Source: Anaeramoeba flamelloides (taxonomy: Eukaryota > Metamonada > Anaeramoebidae). Taken from it: 64,000 nucleotides of DNA. Location: NCBI GenBank assembly GCA_027625915.1, contig JANTQA010000026.1, positions 7,192,001 through 7,256,000 on the forward strand, written 5' to 3'. A model generated the notes under the pieces. The model was given only the letters and a program-made list of their open reading frames with translations, had not been told where the DNA came from and searched no databases. Of the stretch, positions 23,801 to 35,278 are shown piece after piece (within the stretch, counting starts at the first letter, position 1; every line of letters begins with the position of its first letter). A program made the translations under genes and the position numbers.

Positions 23801-26800
23801 CATCATTATGTAATTAAAAGAAGGAGTTAGTTTTAAGCAAAAAAATTTAGATTAAAACGAAAAGAATTGAATGTCTTATTAACTATCTCTAATGATCTAA
23901 TAATTGCCAAAAAGAATACATCGACATTCACTTTTATGACTTTTGATTAAAATATCAAAAATACTGAAAAATTGAAAATACCAAATAAAAAACATTTTTT
24001 TAGAAAAGTAAATATGTTTAAATTGAAATTAACAGAAAAAACAAAAAAATTTATAATTTTTATACAAATTATTCAACAGTTTTTTTTGTGAAAATATTCG
24101 GTATTTTGGATGTTTGTAGCATTTCTAGATTAGATTGAAAATTGCCATTGAAATTCCATTTTTTTCTCATTTTGCAATTTTTCGCAGATTGTGCTTACGC
24201 CTGTTTAAATGGGTGAATAGGTTTATGGGGAGAAGATTTTCCACTTAAAGGTTCTAGTAACATACCATGCATTTGCATGATTTCCAAGGAGTGGATTACT
24301 TTTAAAATGATATTTTGAAGGTGCTCATTTTTTGGTTGTAAAAAAAAATCAAAAGAAATTAATATCAAGATCCAAAAGGGTTTCTAAACTCACAATTAAA
24401 AATTTTCACAAATAAAAAAAAACAACAGGACCTTCAATTACAAAAATTCAATTCACAAAAAAAAAATTATAAGGATTCTCAATTTCAAAACAATCAAAAA
24501 TTGAAAAAAAAAAATTAATCTTTTTCTTGTTTTAGTTTTCCAAATAATTAAATTTCTTAAATTTAAACCAAATTGTTTTCTTGAAGTTCACAATCAATTT
24601 AATTCGATTTTATCCAATTTGTGGATGTTTTTACGCCATCCATATTTTACAAAGTAATGGTTTTGTACCGTTATTTCTATAAAAATAACTCACATAAAAA
24701 ATAAAAAAAAATGAAAAAAAAAAATCTTCAAGATCTCAAAAAACTCCAAAGAGAAGCATTTCAAAACTGAACACAGTTGTTTTCAAAATTATAATTCACA
24801 TCCATTCAGATTGGAAATTGAATGTTTCTCTTTGGCCATTTATTCTGTAAATGTCCCCTTTTTTTATTATTGATTTTTGGAGATCGATCATGCTTCACAT
24901 GTTGGTTTGTTTTTGATTGTTGTTTCTGAAATTTATTCTATTGTTCCTTAAAAATAGAGTCAAGTAAAACTGTTTTTTCCAAATTAAAGAGTATTTACAA
25001 TCACTACATTTTACCAAATCATTGTTCCACAATCTTCCAATTTCAGTCACCCTATTTAAGAACTAACCCAATCAAATTTAAATAAACTGGTCACCAAAAT
25101 CCACAACTAACAAATATCTTCAGTTTGAAAAAATCAATAAAAGGGATAAAAAGAGCTTTTTAAAAACTTTTTTGTATCTATCTAAATGTGCAAAAATGAT
25201 TTCTTAAATTTTCTAGTTTCTATGAAAAATGATTTAAAAATTTTACTTTATTTTCTTTTTTTCCTTTAGTAAATAGCCTTAAAATCATCTCTTGTAATTG
25301 GTAAATAGTTATTTATTTACCTCGTTCCTTTTTGTGTTTATTGGGCAAACCAAGAATCCTAGAGCAAACAATATTACATAATTGAAAAATAAGTGAATCA
25401 GCTGAAATTTTATCCCATTAAAATTCTTCAAGAGCATTGTTTAAATCATTAAATACAAATTTTACTTAATAATGAGAGCGAATTAGATCTGTAAAAATAT
25501 CAATTCTCATTGATGAATGAAGATCTTTGGGGTTTTCATTCAATTAGAAGTTAAAAATATTAAGAAGGATCTTTGAAAAAAAAATTTTAATTATATTTAT
25601 GACGGTGAACAAAAGTATTATTTTCAAGGTAGACTTTGTTTTGTTGAAACAAGCATACTCTTGAAAACTTTTCATTTTCTTCAACAATTAAAAACTAAAA
25701 ACACTATTGAACAATTCCCAATACAAATTTCCGAAACAACAAATTCCAAAAAAACAATAAAAAGTTGAAAAAAAATATTTATTGAAGTCAATACGGATTA
25801 TTTAGCAAATTGTGCAATAAATTTTCATTAATCATCTTTTTTATTTTATTGCAATAATGCGGATTATCAAGATTTTATGATTTTTCGAGATAAAGTTGGA
25901 TCAATCCTGATTTTTTAATATTATCAATCGACTTATTCATAATATAGTGATAATCCATATTATGACCAAAAACAATCTCATATATGACAATTATTTCTTT
26001 TAGCGGAAAAGTAATTACTTTATGTATTTACATATTATTTTGTGAATGTTAAAAATATCTAATATATAGTTTGCCGAAAAAATAATAAACTATTTTTAAG
26101 ATTATTCTGTTACTTATCATCAATTAAAAAAAAAATTACTCAAAAATTAAACCAAATGAAATAATTAAAAGCATCAATTTTGATTAAAACTATTTTCCAG
26201 CCAAAGGAGTCCCCGTTATAATATGCGAATTACATATATTTAAAGGCTTTGAATGCATATTAGAAGAATAAAAATTTATTTTGAGAAATTCCAAAATTAT
26301 CAAATTGAAAATATTTTTTCACATTTCTTATTTTTGATATACGTAATTCATTGGTAAAAAATTTTTTTGATTGCATAATCTATGTTCACTTATGTAAAAA
26401 CATGTTATTTTAATATTATTGAAAAAGTTTCAAAATGATAATATAGAAAAAATATATTGATCTCTATTGAAATTTTATTTGGATCTTCAATTGAAAATCA
26501 AAATGAACATTGTTGTTTTTCTTAATAGATATCGAAGAATTTTGGTTTTTCAATTTTTAAGAAAATATATTGATTTGATTTCCTTCATAAGGATATCAAC
26601 TATTTTAAGATGTGTATTATTCTACTTATTTATTATTTGTTCTTCAAATGACAATTATCAAAAATAATTGATATTTGGAAACAATCTTGTTGGGTAACTT
26701 TTAACAGAGACAAAGTTTCTATTTTATAGTTTTGAAAAAATAAAAATAAAAAATAAAAGTTCTCAAGAAAAAATAATTTATTAGTAATCTGAAATTTTAC

Positions 26801-26905
26801 TTTAATAAATCTTATTGGTATGATTTAACATCTTGATTAATTTAATAATTTGGTATTTTATGTAAATTTATTAGTTAAAAAAAAATATTCAATTAAAAAA
26901 TTATC

Positions 26906-26944
<39 letters not shown>

Positions 26945-28877
26945 TGCAGATAAAAAATTAAAATTAAATAGTTCGATGAAAATTATGGTAATGAAAATTT
27001 TTAATCCATAGAAATGTTAATTGCCTGATAATTAATATACACTTTCAAAGGCGAATTGCTTCGTTGTGTATGAAACACATTTCATCATACATCCCATTCT
27101 CTAATATATATTTTTATTGCAAATTTCAAATTTCAATACAATTTATTGAATAAATTACTGAAAAAACAATTTAATCCTATTATTACACACCATTTAACTA
27201 TTAATTACTCAACTAGATTTCAATTATTATTTTTATTTTTTTTTTTTGAATAATAAATTTGACAATTTTCCCGAGAAGATTCCGATTTTTAACCAGTTAT
27301 ATTATTGTTAAAAATAATTATTTAACCCACATTTTAACATTAATTGTTGTATTTAAAGCGAAAAAAAAAAATGTTCAAAATTCAAGAATAAATTCGAGCC
27401 AAAAGTACAATTTTATCATTTTAAAAAATGAGAATTTCATTTTTTTTTGTGAAATACTTAAGGAATGTTTCAGATATAAAATGAAAACAAAAAGAAAGAA
27501 AATAAAATTACATAAGACAGGAGCACAAAATTTTCATATAAAGTGGGTTTAAATATCTTGAAAGGTATTTAACACCGAAACAAACAATATTTATTATTTT
27601 GTACATTACTTTTTGTGTGAATGGAGTAAATTCCAAAAATTGTAATTTTTTTTTGAATTACAAAGTCTTCACGAAGCCGAAGTTGTATCTCCTAAGTTTG
27701 GTTTCTTAAAATCTTTGGTTGAAATTTCCAACAACAACAAAAATATAAATTGTCATCTTTTATTTGTTTTTTTCAAATTGATCATTTTTAAATTCAAAAA
27801 AAATTGACAGTTAAAAAAAAATTTACTTTAAAAAAGAGATAATTTTGTCCTCCTGAGATACAATGTTATTCCATTAATTGGTGTCTTAATAAACATTTTT
27901 GGGAGAATTTTACCAATTTGCAATTGGTTACCTTCTCATGAAAATGGTCATTTAAAAAATTGATAAAGATTCAACTATAAGCTTTACTTATATCTATATG
28001 TTTGTTTGAAATTTGATTAATAATATTAAATATGATTCTTTTTAAAATTTAAAAAAAAAAATTAACAATTAAAAATGATTCCCTTACTTTTTAGCCATAT
28101 TTTAAAGGATTGTCAAATAATGAATTAGAGCAATTAAGAAAAGATATACAAAATAGTGATCAAACAAACATATCAAAAGAATTAAAGGAGGACAAAGAAC
28201 AACCAAAAGAAATAGAAAATGAAAAATTAGATTGGGAAAATGGGCAAATAAATGTTCCAAGTAATTTTTTAAATTCATCAAATTTCAATCAAATGAAACA
28301 AAGGCATGGCAATTTAAAGCGAAAAAAAATCTTAAATCAAAAATCACCAAAATCAAAAAAAAATACCCCACCTCTAACCCAAAATGATAAATTAGTTCAA
28401 GAGACATATATTTCATCATTATTATGGCTAATGGAATTTGATCGGGCACCTTTTAACATTGCGCTTGATAAAGGGCAAGAAAGTACAACAAAAAGGAAAG
28501 AAACGATTTCTTTGATTTTGAACGTTTATCGCAATTCTGATTTTGATTTTTCAAAACAAATGGAAGATTCTATTACAATAATCCTTGAAAATGTTATTTT
28601 CCAAAAGCCTTTAAATTTAAATATGAAATTTTCAGAAACTGTTTTATTATTAAGAATTTTATTAACTGAAATTTTATTATTTGAACAAAATTTTAAAAAG
28701 GAGTTTGAAAGATTACCAAAAGAAGAAAAAGATTGGTGCCCCATATCAAGACAAATTATTCAATTTAAAATAACTAAAGAAATATTAAAAATACTTGCTG
28801 CTAGAGAAATACAAAGAAATTTTCGAGGGTTTTATATTAAAAAACAAATAAATAAAAAAACAACTAACAATAAATAA
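14839..28877 (+). CDS. RhoGAP domain protein with C-terminal IQ motif
   Basis: Predicted GTPase-activating protein that switches off Rho/Rac-type GTPases and so shapes the actin cytoskeleton. Exons are 14839-15226, 15470-15673, 23379-23677 and 28095-28877 (donors GTATGC, GTAAGC, GTAAGA; acceptors TTAG, AAAG, TTAG). Codon phases agree at all three junctions and give 557 residues. The N-terminus (1-95) is Ser/Lys-rich and disordered. The RhoGAP fold spans about 97-275: VFGSSL at its start, GLFRISG with the arginine finger R138, LMKLFFRDLSEPLLTF, then in exon 3 LPFEHQTTLRYLINFL and NKMNAKNLAAVFGPNL. Exon 4 encodes a Lys/Glu/Asn-rich region, a helical segment and a calmodulin-type IQ motif, IQRNFRGFYIK, at about 536. 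The second intron (7.7 kb) is full of transposons. The loop spanning it is about six residues shorter than in p50RhoGAP, so a tiny exon could be missed. The exact target GTPase cannot be told. Confidence 0.88.
15926..16118. mobile_element. Family A palindromic MITE in RhoGAP intron 2
   Basis: The left arm begins GGCTTCACTTTTAAGACAC and continues with AAATTTAAGGGCAC and AAATTAAGGCACAAAATTC. The right arm reads back AAGTTTGTTTCTTAAAAGTG. It has the same order of blocks as the clean copy at 48555-48751, with both termini weathered. Confidence 0.65.
16519..18805. mobile_element. 2.3-kb long-TIR DNA transposon, MULE-like, non-autonomous
   Basis: The ends are inverted repeats of about 150 bases with shared outer text AAATATTCCCGAAAATACCC and inner landmarks TTTAACCAC and CAGTTTAACGGTAA. 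The similarity extends to ATATCCCTTAGCACCCC at 16903-16922 and its inverse near 18395, so the arms are about 400 bases in all. The element is flanked by the direct repeat CAAACTTAAT (16509-16518 and 18806-18815), a 10-bp target-site duplication. Long TIRs with a 9-11 bp duplication are typical of Mutator-like elements; that class is an inference. The interior is AT-rich with an unrecognised 89-codon minus-strand frame at 17561-17830 and no transposase motif. The left arm contains a G/T-biased tract (16730-16920). Confidence 0.7.
19603..19623. repeat. (AT)n microsatellite at element insertion
   Basis: About ten AT units separate the LINE RT text from the first family B element. A similar AT run truncates the LINE fragment at 49913. 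TA-targeting elements such as family B would find many targets here. Confidence 0.8.
19624..20317. mobile_element. Family B TIR element, copy 1
   Basis: 694 bases, starting AACTATTTTTCAGTCAA and ending with the inverse of AACTCTGTTTCAGTCAAAG, flanked on both sides by TA. The TA duplication and CAGTC-containing TIR suggest a Tc1/mariner-type MITE. The interior shares text such as CTTCATTTTCATTTCCTTTT and GAAGTTCAAAACGAACAT with copy 2. No transposase is encoded. It is inserted in the LINE reverse-transcriptase region. Confidence 0.85.
20742..21440. mobile_element. Family B TIR element, copy 2
   Basis: 699 bases, with left end AACTATTTTTCAGTCAAAG and GGGCCC, right end its near-perfect inverse, and TA on each side. 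It is closely similar over its whole length to copy 1, 425 bases upstream in the same orientation. The LINE text continues on both sides, so this is a second insertion into the same LINE copy. Confidence 0.88.
21855..22260. repeat. Family C hairpin element inside the LINE
   Basis: It begins TTTTCTTGAGTTTTCTGTTG and soon reads back GAAAACCTCA, a short hairpin. It is followed by TTTTCCAGAATTTAAAAGAA units and two copies of CCTAGGCACTCTACG (about 22046 and 22238). The same components recur at 35715-36205. Boundaries are approximate and I saw no clear target duplication. Confidence 0.55.
22501..23378. other. Rest of RhoGAP intron 2
   Basis: AT-rich sequence up to the exon 3 acceptor. A 97-codon open frame at 23028-23321 is Phe/Lys/Leu-rich and resembles no family I know. 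I treat it as chance. Confidence 0.5.
26188..26718. mobile_element. Family B TIR element, copy 3, degenerate
   Basis: The left end AACTATTTTCCAGCCAAAGG and the right end ...CAGAGACAAAGTTT match copies 1 and 2 with many differences. Internal phrases are shared too (GGTTTTTCAATTTTTAAGAA, TTATTTGTTCTTCAAA). At about 530 bases it has lost around 165 bases compared with the other copies. Confidence 0.7.
26906..26944. repeat. (AT)n(GT)n microsatellite
   Basis: An AT run of about 13 units passes directly into about 7 GT units. This is a simple-sequence repeat in RhoGAP intron 3. Confidence 0.9.
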
Positions 28878-29827
28878 ATAAATATTTTAAATTAACGATT
28901 TTATTTTTTTAATTGTTGTAATTGTTATTTTGATTTTAGTTTATTTTGAATAAAGTTTACAAACTCGTGAAATTAGTGTTTTTTGAACATTTGCAATTAT
29001 CTCCCAAATTCCACAATTTAAAATATTACAAGTTCATTTCTTGATCGTAAATTTGGAACTTTATTCAATTCTTTTTTTTTTTTATGATTTTTAAATATCT
29101 CAAGATTTTGAAAATTGGTGAAAAAGGAAATTTTGGTGAAATTGTAAAGGGAAACTTTAAAAATTTCAAATATTTGATAGTTTTTAAATTTCTAAATAAA
29201 AATTTAGGAATTCGGGGAAACAAAGGGGATTAACAACTCCTCCTTTAAAAAATAAAAAAAAAATAATTGTTAGTTTTAATTCCTTGGATGGAAAATAAAC
29301 TCTTTTTTTAAAAATTGGGTAAATTTATTTTAAAATATATCTTTATAAACTCAATACTCTTAAAAGAATTTAAATATACAAAATCATTAAAAATCATTTA
29401 TTAATTCTTAATAATAATACAATTTATTTGTTAGTATTGTATCACATAAAAAAAAATATACTAAATATTTCAGCTCTTGATTATACCTGATATTTTTTTA
29501 GGGGTAAGTAATTGGGTTTATTATTTTCTTTTTGATTGAAAAAATCGTTTTCATAACTTGTTTAATCTCAACAAAATTTCAAATAGAATTGAAAACATAT
29601 AACTACATTTTATTGTTTTAAAATTCATTTGTACACTTTCTGTATTTCCGGTTTTTTATTGAAATTGGTCGTGAATTGGTTTAACCAAAAAAAGTGCGAT
29701 TTTTTTTTTTCATTTTTTGGGAATATATCAACTAACATGTATTTTGAAATAAATACCTTAGTCGTCCTGATTCAATCAGTATTAATATTTCACTCTATTT
29801 GGTATTGTCGGGAAAGGAATATATCAA
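28878..29827. other. Intergenic region downstream of RhoGAP
   Basis: The RhoGAP 3' flank is AT-rich. A 68-codon open frame at 29629-29835 runs into the LINE target site and has no recognisable content. No other feature is seen. Confidence 0.5.
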
Positions 29828-32238
29828 TTAAATAAGAGATTTTTTTTTTTTTTTTTTATTTTTGAAGAGAGAAAATTGCTTTTCTCCTGTGTGCCCTAAT
29901 TTCTAAACTTTTTTTTAGAAATTTTGTTAAAGAATCACAAATTTTATTTTCACTTACTAATGATAATATATATGATGAATTCTTTTTTATTAATAATATC
30001 TCTGATATTATTAATTTTTTATTTTTTTCAAAAAATTCAGATATCCAGATTTTTTCGATTTATTTTATAGGCCGGACAGTCCCATAAAAAATGATCGAAA
30101 TCTTCAATGATATCAATATTTAACTTTTCTTTACATAAATCACAATTTTTATTTTTATTTTTACTTGTTACATAAGAGTACCTATTTAAACAATTAGTAA
30201 AATTTCGAAATTTTAGAATTGTTTTTGAAGCTTTCCAGTTTAAATATTTTTGTTGTTTGAAATTGCAATTTTGTTGTTTTTATAATTTTTTAGATATTGT
30301 TGAACTTTCCAACTAGGTGAATTTTCCAATTCGGTTAATCGAAAAACTTTTAATTCTAAATCTAATAATTTTAATCCCTTAGTGTGCCAATTAATATTTT
30401 CATTTTCCAATTTTCGAAAATTTAGTATTGTTTTTAATTTTTTTAAATTTAAGAAATCTAATTTTTCTATCAATTTATATTTTCTTCGGTATATTTTTTA
30501 ATCTAGCGAGATCAATTTTTGCTTCAGTTTTATAAATTAATCGAGGTGAATGGATATTAATTTGTAAGAAATTTGTGACTGTTTTATTGATAAATCTATC
30601 AATTCTTTCAAAATCATTTTGTTTCAAGTCAAATATTTCAAGACCATAATAAAGTTGACTTAAAATAAGAGCTTTGAAAGAAGTTATTTTGACTCCATTG
30701 TTGAGTTTATTTTGTTGAAACAATCGATTAAGTGTTTCCAAGGACTTTTCCACTTTTTTGAAATTATATTCAAGATGCGTGTTTTTTTCTAACCAAATCC
30801 CAAGATAAAAAATATCTTTTAATTCTTTTTTTATATTTGGTTTTTTTATTATGTGGGTTCATCCCGAATCTTTTTATTATTTCAAAAATCCTTTCTAAAT
30901 TAATTTTTAGAGAGATTAATGGCCCTTTCATAATAAGAATAAGATCATCTGCATACATTTGAACATGAACAGCTAAAGTTTTTAACTTTTCTAGTAGGAA
31001 ATGAGATATAAATGCGAAGAGAATTGGTGATAAGGGATCTCCTTGATAAACTCCAATTCCTTCTTTTTTGTAATATCTCAAGAGCCAATTTTAATTGTTT
31101 CATTTTTTGATAAATTTTTTAATAGATTGATATATTAACGAGTGTTGTATAGAGTCAAAAACATTTTTGTATGTCTATAGTAACTACAAAGTATTCTGTA
31201 TTTTTATTTTTATTTTTTATTTTTTTAAATTTTCTTAATAAATTTAAAACAGCAATTCTTGTTCCAAAATATTTTTTAAATCCAAATTGTTTTTTTTGAA
31301 ATCAAGTCCCATGAGTCTTGAATTCCAATGTATATTAATTTTAAAAAAAATCTTGGAAGAGATTGATTTATAGAGATAGGTCGATAATTTAATGGTTCGC
31401 CTTCATCCCCCGATTTATGAATAAATAATAAATTTCTTTTTTTAATAAAATTTATACTTTTTTCAGTTTCGTCTGTTATCCAATTTAAAAAAATATTTTG
31501 AACTGTTTTAATAAAATAATTATAATTTAATAAATATTGAATTGGTTGGTTTTTTTATAAACTTATAATGATTTATTTTGTCAAATTCTTTAACTGATTT
31601 ATTTTTTTGAAATTTGATTATTTCTTTAATTTTATCTTGATCAAAAATTTCCTTTATGTCAATTGGATTTAATGAATTTTTATTAATTTTAAATTTTTTA
31701 ATATAATTAATTATATTTGTATTAGGTTTTTTGACTAATTGATTTTACAAAATCGTTATACACTGTGAATATGGTTTCATTATTTAAAAACATTTTTTGT
31801 AGAAGTTTCTCTTATTTTATTTAATGTTTTCCAAAAGTTTTTCTTTCTGTTTATATTTTTTTTTAAATAAAATAAAATTTTCTTCATTTAAATTAAAATT
31901 CTGCCGAGAAAAGAATTGGAGAAAGTCTTCTTGAAAGGTTGGAATATCTTTAATTTTATAGATATCATTGATTTCCCAATTTGAGTTTATTTCAAATTTA
32001 TTCATAATTGTATTATGATCACTAATAAAATTTTTGATAGTCTTTGATTTATTGAGTTTTAAATTATTAAAATTTGTTAAAAAATAATCCAAATTGTTTG
32101 GTTTTCTACTTGGTTTATTATTAAGAAATATTTTAAAATTAAATTTTTCAAATAATTTTATTTTATTTTCATTTAAATTAAAATCACCACCAATAATTGT
32201 TTTATTGTTTTGGTATTTTCTTAAATAAGAGATTTTTT
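29828..32238 (-). mobile_element. LINE, 5'-truncated, with poly(A) and target-site duplication
   Basis: Minus-strand non-LTR retrotransposon whose body is 29846-32220. The direct repeat TTAAATAAGAGATTTTTT occurs at 29828-29845 and 32221-32238, and the element's poly(A) appears as the T run near 29841-29857, the hallmark of target-primed reverse transcription. From its 5' end it encodes IIGGDFN and SDHN of an APE-type endonuclease (32200-32010), NYRPISIN (about 31390), GIGVYQGDPLSPILFAFISH and the active site MYADDLILI (31060-30950). It continues with QLYYGLEIFDL and SPSWKVQQYL, and a C-terminal CDLC...HFLWDCP zinc-knuckle-like motif (about 30145-30075). The N-terminal half of the endonuclease is absent and several frameshifts interrupt the body, so it is dead on arrival or since decayed. 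Confidence 0.88.
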
Positions 32239-32953
32239 ATGAAATGTAAAAAAAATTCAATTCCCTCAATTGGAAAATAACTTAAATACGAAAGATATAG
32301 AAATTATTAAAAAGAATCTATCAAAACAAATTCTAGTAAAAAAATCAAATCAAAAATAAGCATCGCAATAAACAAAAAAGATAGTTTCTTAATAGAGTCT
32401 ATTGTGAATAATAATGAATATAATGAATCTTCGTGTGATTTTTATTAGTAGATCTCTCCAATTAAGATTTATTTTAATATCATAAAATCGCCTTAACACC
32501 TTTACATTGTTTTCTTTCGTTTTTTTCTCTCCCTAGGATTTTTTCATTATGTCTCTTCAATTAAGTTCGATTTTAAAGCTATGGAATGCCATCATTTTTT
32601 CTTTGATGCCTTTTTTCTTCTCTTCTTTCTTTCTTTCTTTCTCTCTCTTGAACTTGAAAAAAAATATTATTGGGCTATGTATTCATTTTAAAGCTAGTAC
32701 TAATTTAAATCAAAAATAGTTTATTCATGATAAGCACAAATATTATTCAAGTGTTTATCAAAAATTAAAATTAAAATTCTAATAATAATTAATACTTGTA
32801 TTGTTTTGAAATATTTATTTGATTATTAATAAATATTAAAATTTATTTAAAAAGGTTTTTTTTTCAAATCCATTGAATGAATGAATTAATAAATAAACAA
32901 TTGTTATATTTAATGTATATATTTTCAAAGGTAGAGCAATTATTCAAATAATG
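32239..32953. other. Spacer between LINE and bZIP gene
   Basis: AT-rich sequence with a CTTT/TTTC-rich stretch around 32610-32660. It includes the probable 3' untranslated region of the minus-strand bZIP gene. No gene is seen. Confidence 0.5.
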
Positions 32954-34069
32954 CTAGAATTGCTCTTCGTCCTCAAAATTAAAGTTGTTGTCTTCTATTA
33001 AATCATCGAAAAAAAACTGTGGAGTTTCAGTTTTTTCTAATTCTTGGCTTTGTTTATTTTCAAATTTGTTGGAATCGAAAAGAGGTAATAAATTATATAA
33101 TTCTGAGCAAGTATTATTGTTATTGTTGGTAGAAGATGAAGCAAGAGTAAGAGACGAAGTAGGATATTCATATGAATCTTCAGAACCAACAATAAATTCC
33201 TGATCATTGTTTGAATTGATCTTTAACTTGGGGGAATGTCTCAAATTTGGGTTTTCTAAGGATAATTTTTCTTCATTTTTAATTACAAATATTTCCTCAG
33301 ATGAATCATTATTATTCAGGGAATTATTGCTATTATCAGAAGTTATCTTACTTGTCTCCCCAGTCTCATTCTGTTCTTCGTTTGAATTACTTGATTGTGA
33401 AAAGTCTTCCTTTAAGAGCTGGATTTGTCTTTGTAGAATTAAATTTTCTTGATCAACATCACCAATTTTGCCCAACAAATTTAATTTTTTCATTTTTAAC
33501 ATTTTTGCTTCCGTTTCTAAATCTTGGACAATATTTTTTTTCCTTTGCCGAAACCTTCTTGCATTGCGTCTATTGCGTGCTTTTTTTCTATTTTTAATGT
33601 ACTTTTTAACGCTACCATCTTGTAAAACGTATTTTGATTTCTTTTTGATTCTCGTGATAATCAGTTTTGATTTTTTTTCATTTGGTTTTTCGATTTTTTG
33701 GAACTTATATCTAAAATTATGTTTATTTGCTCTATTTTTCTCTTTGCTAATTCCTTTTCCATCTTTTTCGAGTTTTTTATCTTCATCTTTTTTGAGTTTT
33801 TTATCTTTTTCAGTGGTTGTGGAATTATTGTTTTGAGGCAAATTCGAAGAATCTAAATATTTTCTTTTTCTTGAAGAAAGTGGAATCGAATTGACTTGTT
33901 TGTCTTCTTTTATCTTGGTTTTTATGTTTTTCTTTTCCTTGTTTGTTTTTATTTTATTTTTTTTTTTGTGTTTTTGGAAAGTTGTTGTTTTTTTTTTTGT
34001 TTTTGTTTTTGATCTTGATCTTGATATTGATCTTGGTTTGTGTTTTGTTTCTGGAACAACACTTGCCAT
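32954..34069 (-). CDS. bZIP transcription factor
   Basis: Single-exon 371-residue nuclear DNA-binding protein. The basic region NRRNARRFR (residues 166-174) fits the N-x7-R core of bZIP domains, with Asn at the usual Ala and Phe at the usual Ala/Ser/Cys position. Ten residues after R174 a leucine zipper begins, with heptad positions L184, L191, L198, V205, L212 and L219. The N-terminus is an extremely basic Lys/Arg/Ser/Thr region that would serve as nuclear localisation signals. The C-terminus (about 222-371) is Asn/Ser/Glu-rich and acidic, ending FFFDDLIEDNNFNFEDEEQF, which looks like an activation region. The start is the first ATG in frame and the stop is TAG. The zipper subfamily (ATF, CREB, Maf or other) cannot be assigned from the basic region because of the unusual Asn/Phe. 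Frames on the opposite strand are shadows. Confidence 0.9.
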   Translation of the reverse strand: MASVVPETKHKPRSISRSRSKTKTKKKTTTFQKHKKKNKIKTNKEKKNIKTKIKEDKQVNSIPLSSRKRKYLDSSNLPQNNNSTTTEKDKKLKKDEDKKLEKDGKGISKEKNRANKHNFRYKFQKIEKPNEKKSKLIITRIKKKSKYVLQDGSVKKYIKNRKKARNRRNARRFRQRKKNIVQDLETEAKMLKMKKLNLLGKIGDVDQENLILQRQIQLLKEDFSQSSNSNEEQNETGETSKITSDNSNNSLNNNDSSEEIFVIKNEEKLSLENPNLRHSPKLKINSNNDQEFIVGSEDSYEYPTSSLTLASSSTNNNNNTCSELYNLLPLFDSNKFENKQSQELEKTETPQFFFDDLIEDNNFNFEDEEQF

Positions 34070-35187
34070 TCTTTTTTTGTTTCTTTGTTGGTAATTGATA
34101 ATTATGTATTTTTTATAAAAAGAGGTTTTTGTTAGTTAAAGATAAACTGTCAAACAATTTTAAAATGGGTTTTCCTTTGTGGTTTGTTTGGTTAGATTTT
34201 TGTTTTGATCAAATAACCTCAAAATTGTTTCTTCAACAATCACCAAAAGAAAAAATATCTTTCTTGTAATTTTAAATAAAAAAAATGATTTCGAAGGAGT
34301 AATTTTATGGTTAAGAATTATTTTGAAGTTTTTTATGTATTAAAGAATTGAAAACAACTTTTTTTTGAAAAAATGTTCTGAATAACCACTTTTGTTGATC
34401 CAAGATCAAATTTTATTTTTTTCTTTATTAGGTAATTACAGAAAAATTATTTTAAGTTAAATATTTATTTCATTTTTTATTATTCGTTTTTAATTAAAAG
34501 TGTTTATTTTGAAAATGTCCAGAGCGAGATAAATTCATTTATCTTTGATATTAGACCTCCAACTTTTTATGTAGTGTGTTGGAATTTGATTTTATTCAAT
34601 CATTTTTTGATTTATTTCTTTTTTTAAAATTAAATTCTTAAATTGAAATTATTAAATTAAAATAGAAATTTTTGATTTTTTATTAATAAAAATCCAAGAA
34701 TGAGCTTTTAATACACTTTATTTTACAAACAAATGCTGTGATTTTTAAAAATGATGCCCAAGTATTTTCAAGTTAAATCCTATTTTTTCTAAAATAACTC
34801 AAGCAGACTTGGAAAAACTGAGTTTCCAAATAAAAACTGTGATTCTTTTTATTTGAAGATATTTAGATTAAATGATCAAAGAAAACAACAATAAATAATA
34901 AGAAAATACGAGAAAGGTTTTTGTAAAGTTAGAAGATTCAAAAAGACAATTGATAAAAGGAAGATCAAATTGGAATATTTTTCTCAAAAAAAAGAGTTAA
35001 CTTTTTGAAACAATTATTATTATCAAAAAACAAAAAATTACTTTAAAAAAGTTCAGAAATTTTGAAAAAAGTAAACAAATTCTATTCATAATAGAAATAC
35101 TTTTCACAGAAAGGACGAATAAACTTTCAAAATCGATTTGGTCTTAGGTATACCATTTGCTATTGGATTAGGGGTGATTTTGAAAAG

Positions 35188-35278
35188 AATAGTAGTAGAA
35201 GAAGATAGCACACTATTAATTCGAACCCAAGAGTTTTAAACTCTAGACATAATTATATTACGCCACACAATTATTAAA
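35188..35278 (-). other. tRNA-like remnant
   Basis: On the minus strand a TGGCGTAAT stretch is followed by AGAGTTTAAAACTCT, which folds as an anticodon-like stem-loop, and then by GGGTTCGAATT, close to a B-box/T-loop. The T-stem does not close and the D-loop lacks the GG, so this is at best a decayed tRNA gene or a tRNA-derived SINE head. I do not call a functional tRNA. Confidence 0.25.

Larger units (their letters stand above)
23678..28094. other. RhoGAP intron 3
   Basis: This 4.4-kb intron contains a somewhat less AT-rich patch at 24170-24340, a degenerate family B element (26188-26718), an (AT)n(GT)n microsatellite (26906-26944) and an isolated open segment at about 27660-27800. Otherwise I see nothing definable. 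Confidence 0.55.

Noticed and set aside
33000-34094. Several plus-strand open frames opposite the bZIP gene
   Set aside because: They mirror the Lys/Asn/Ser-rich bZIP frame and have no motif of their own.
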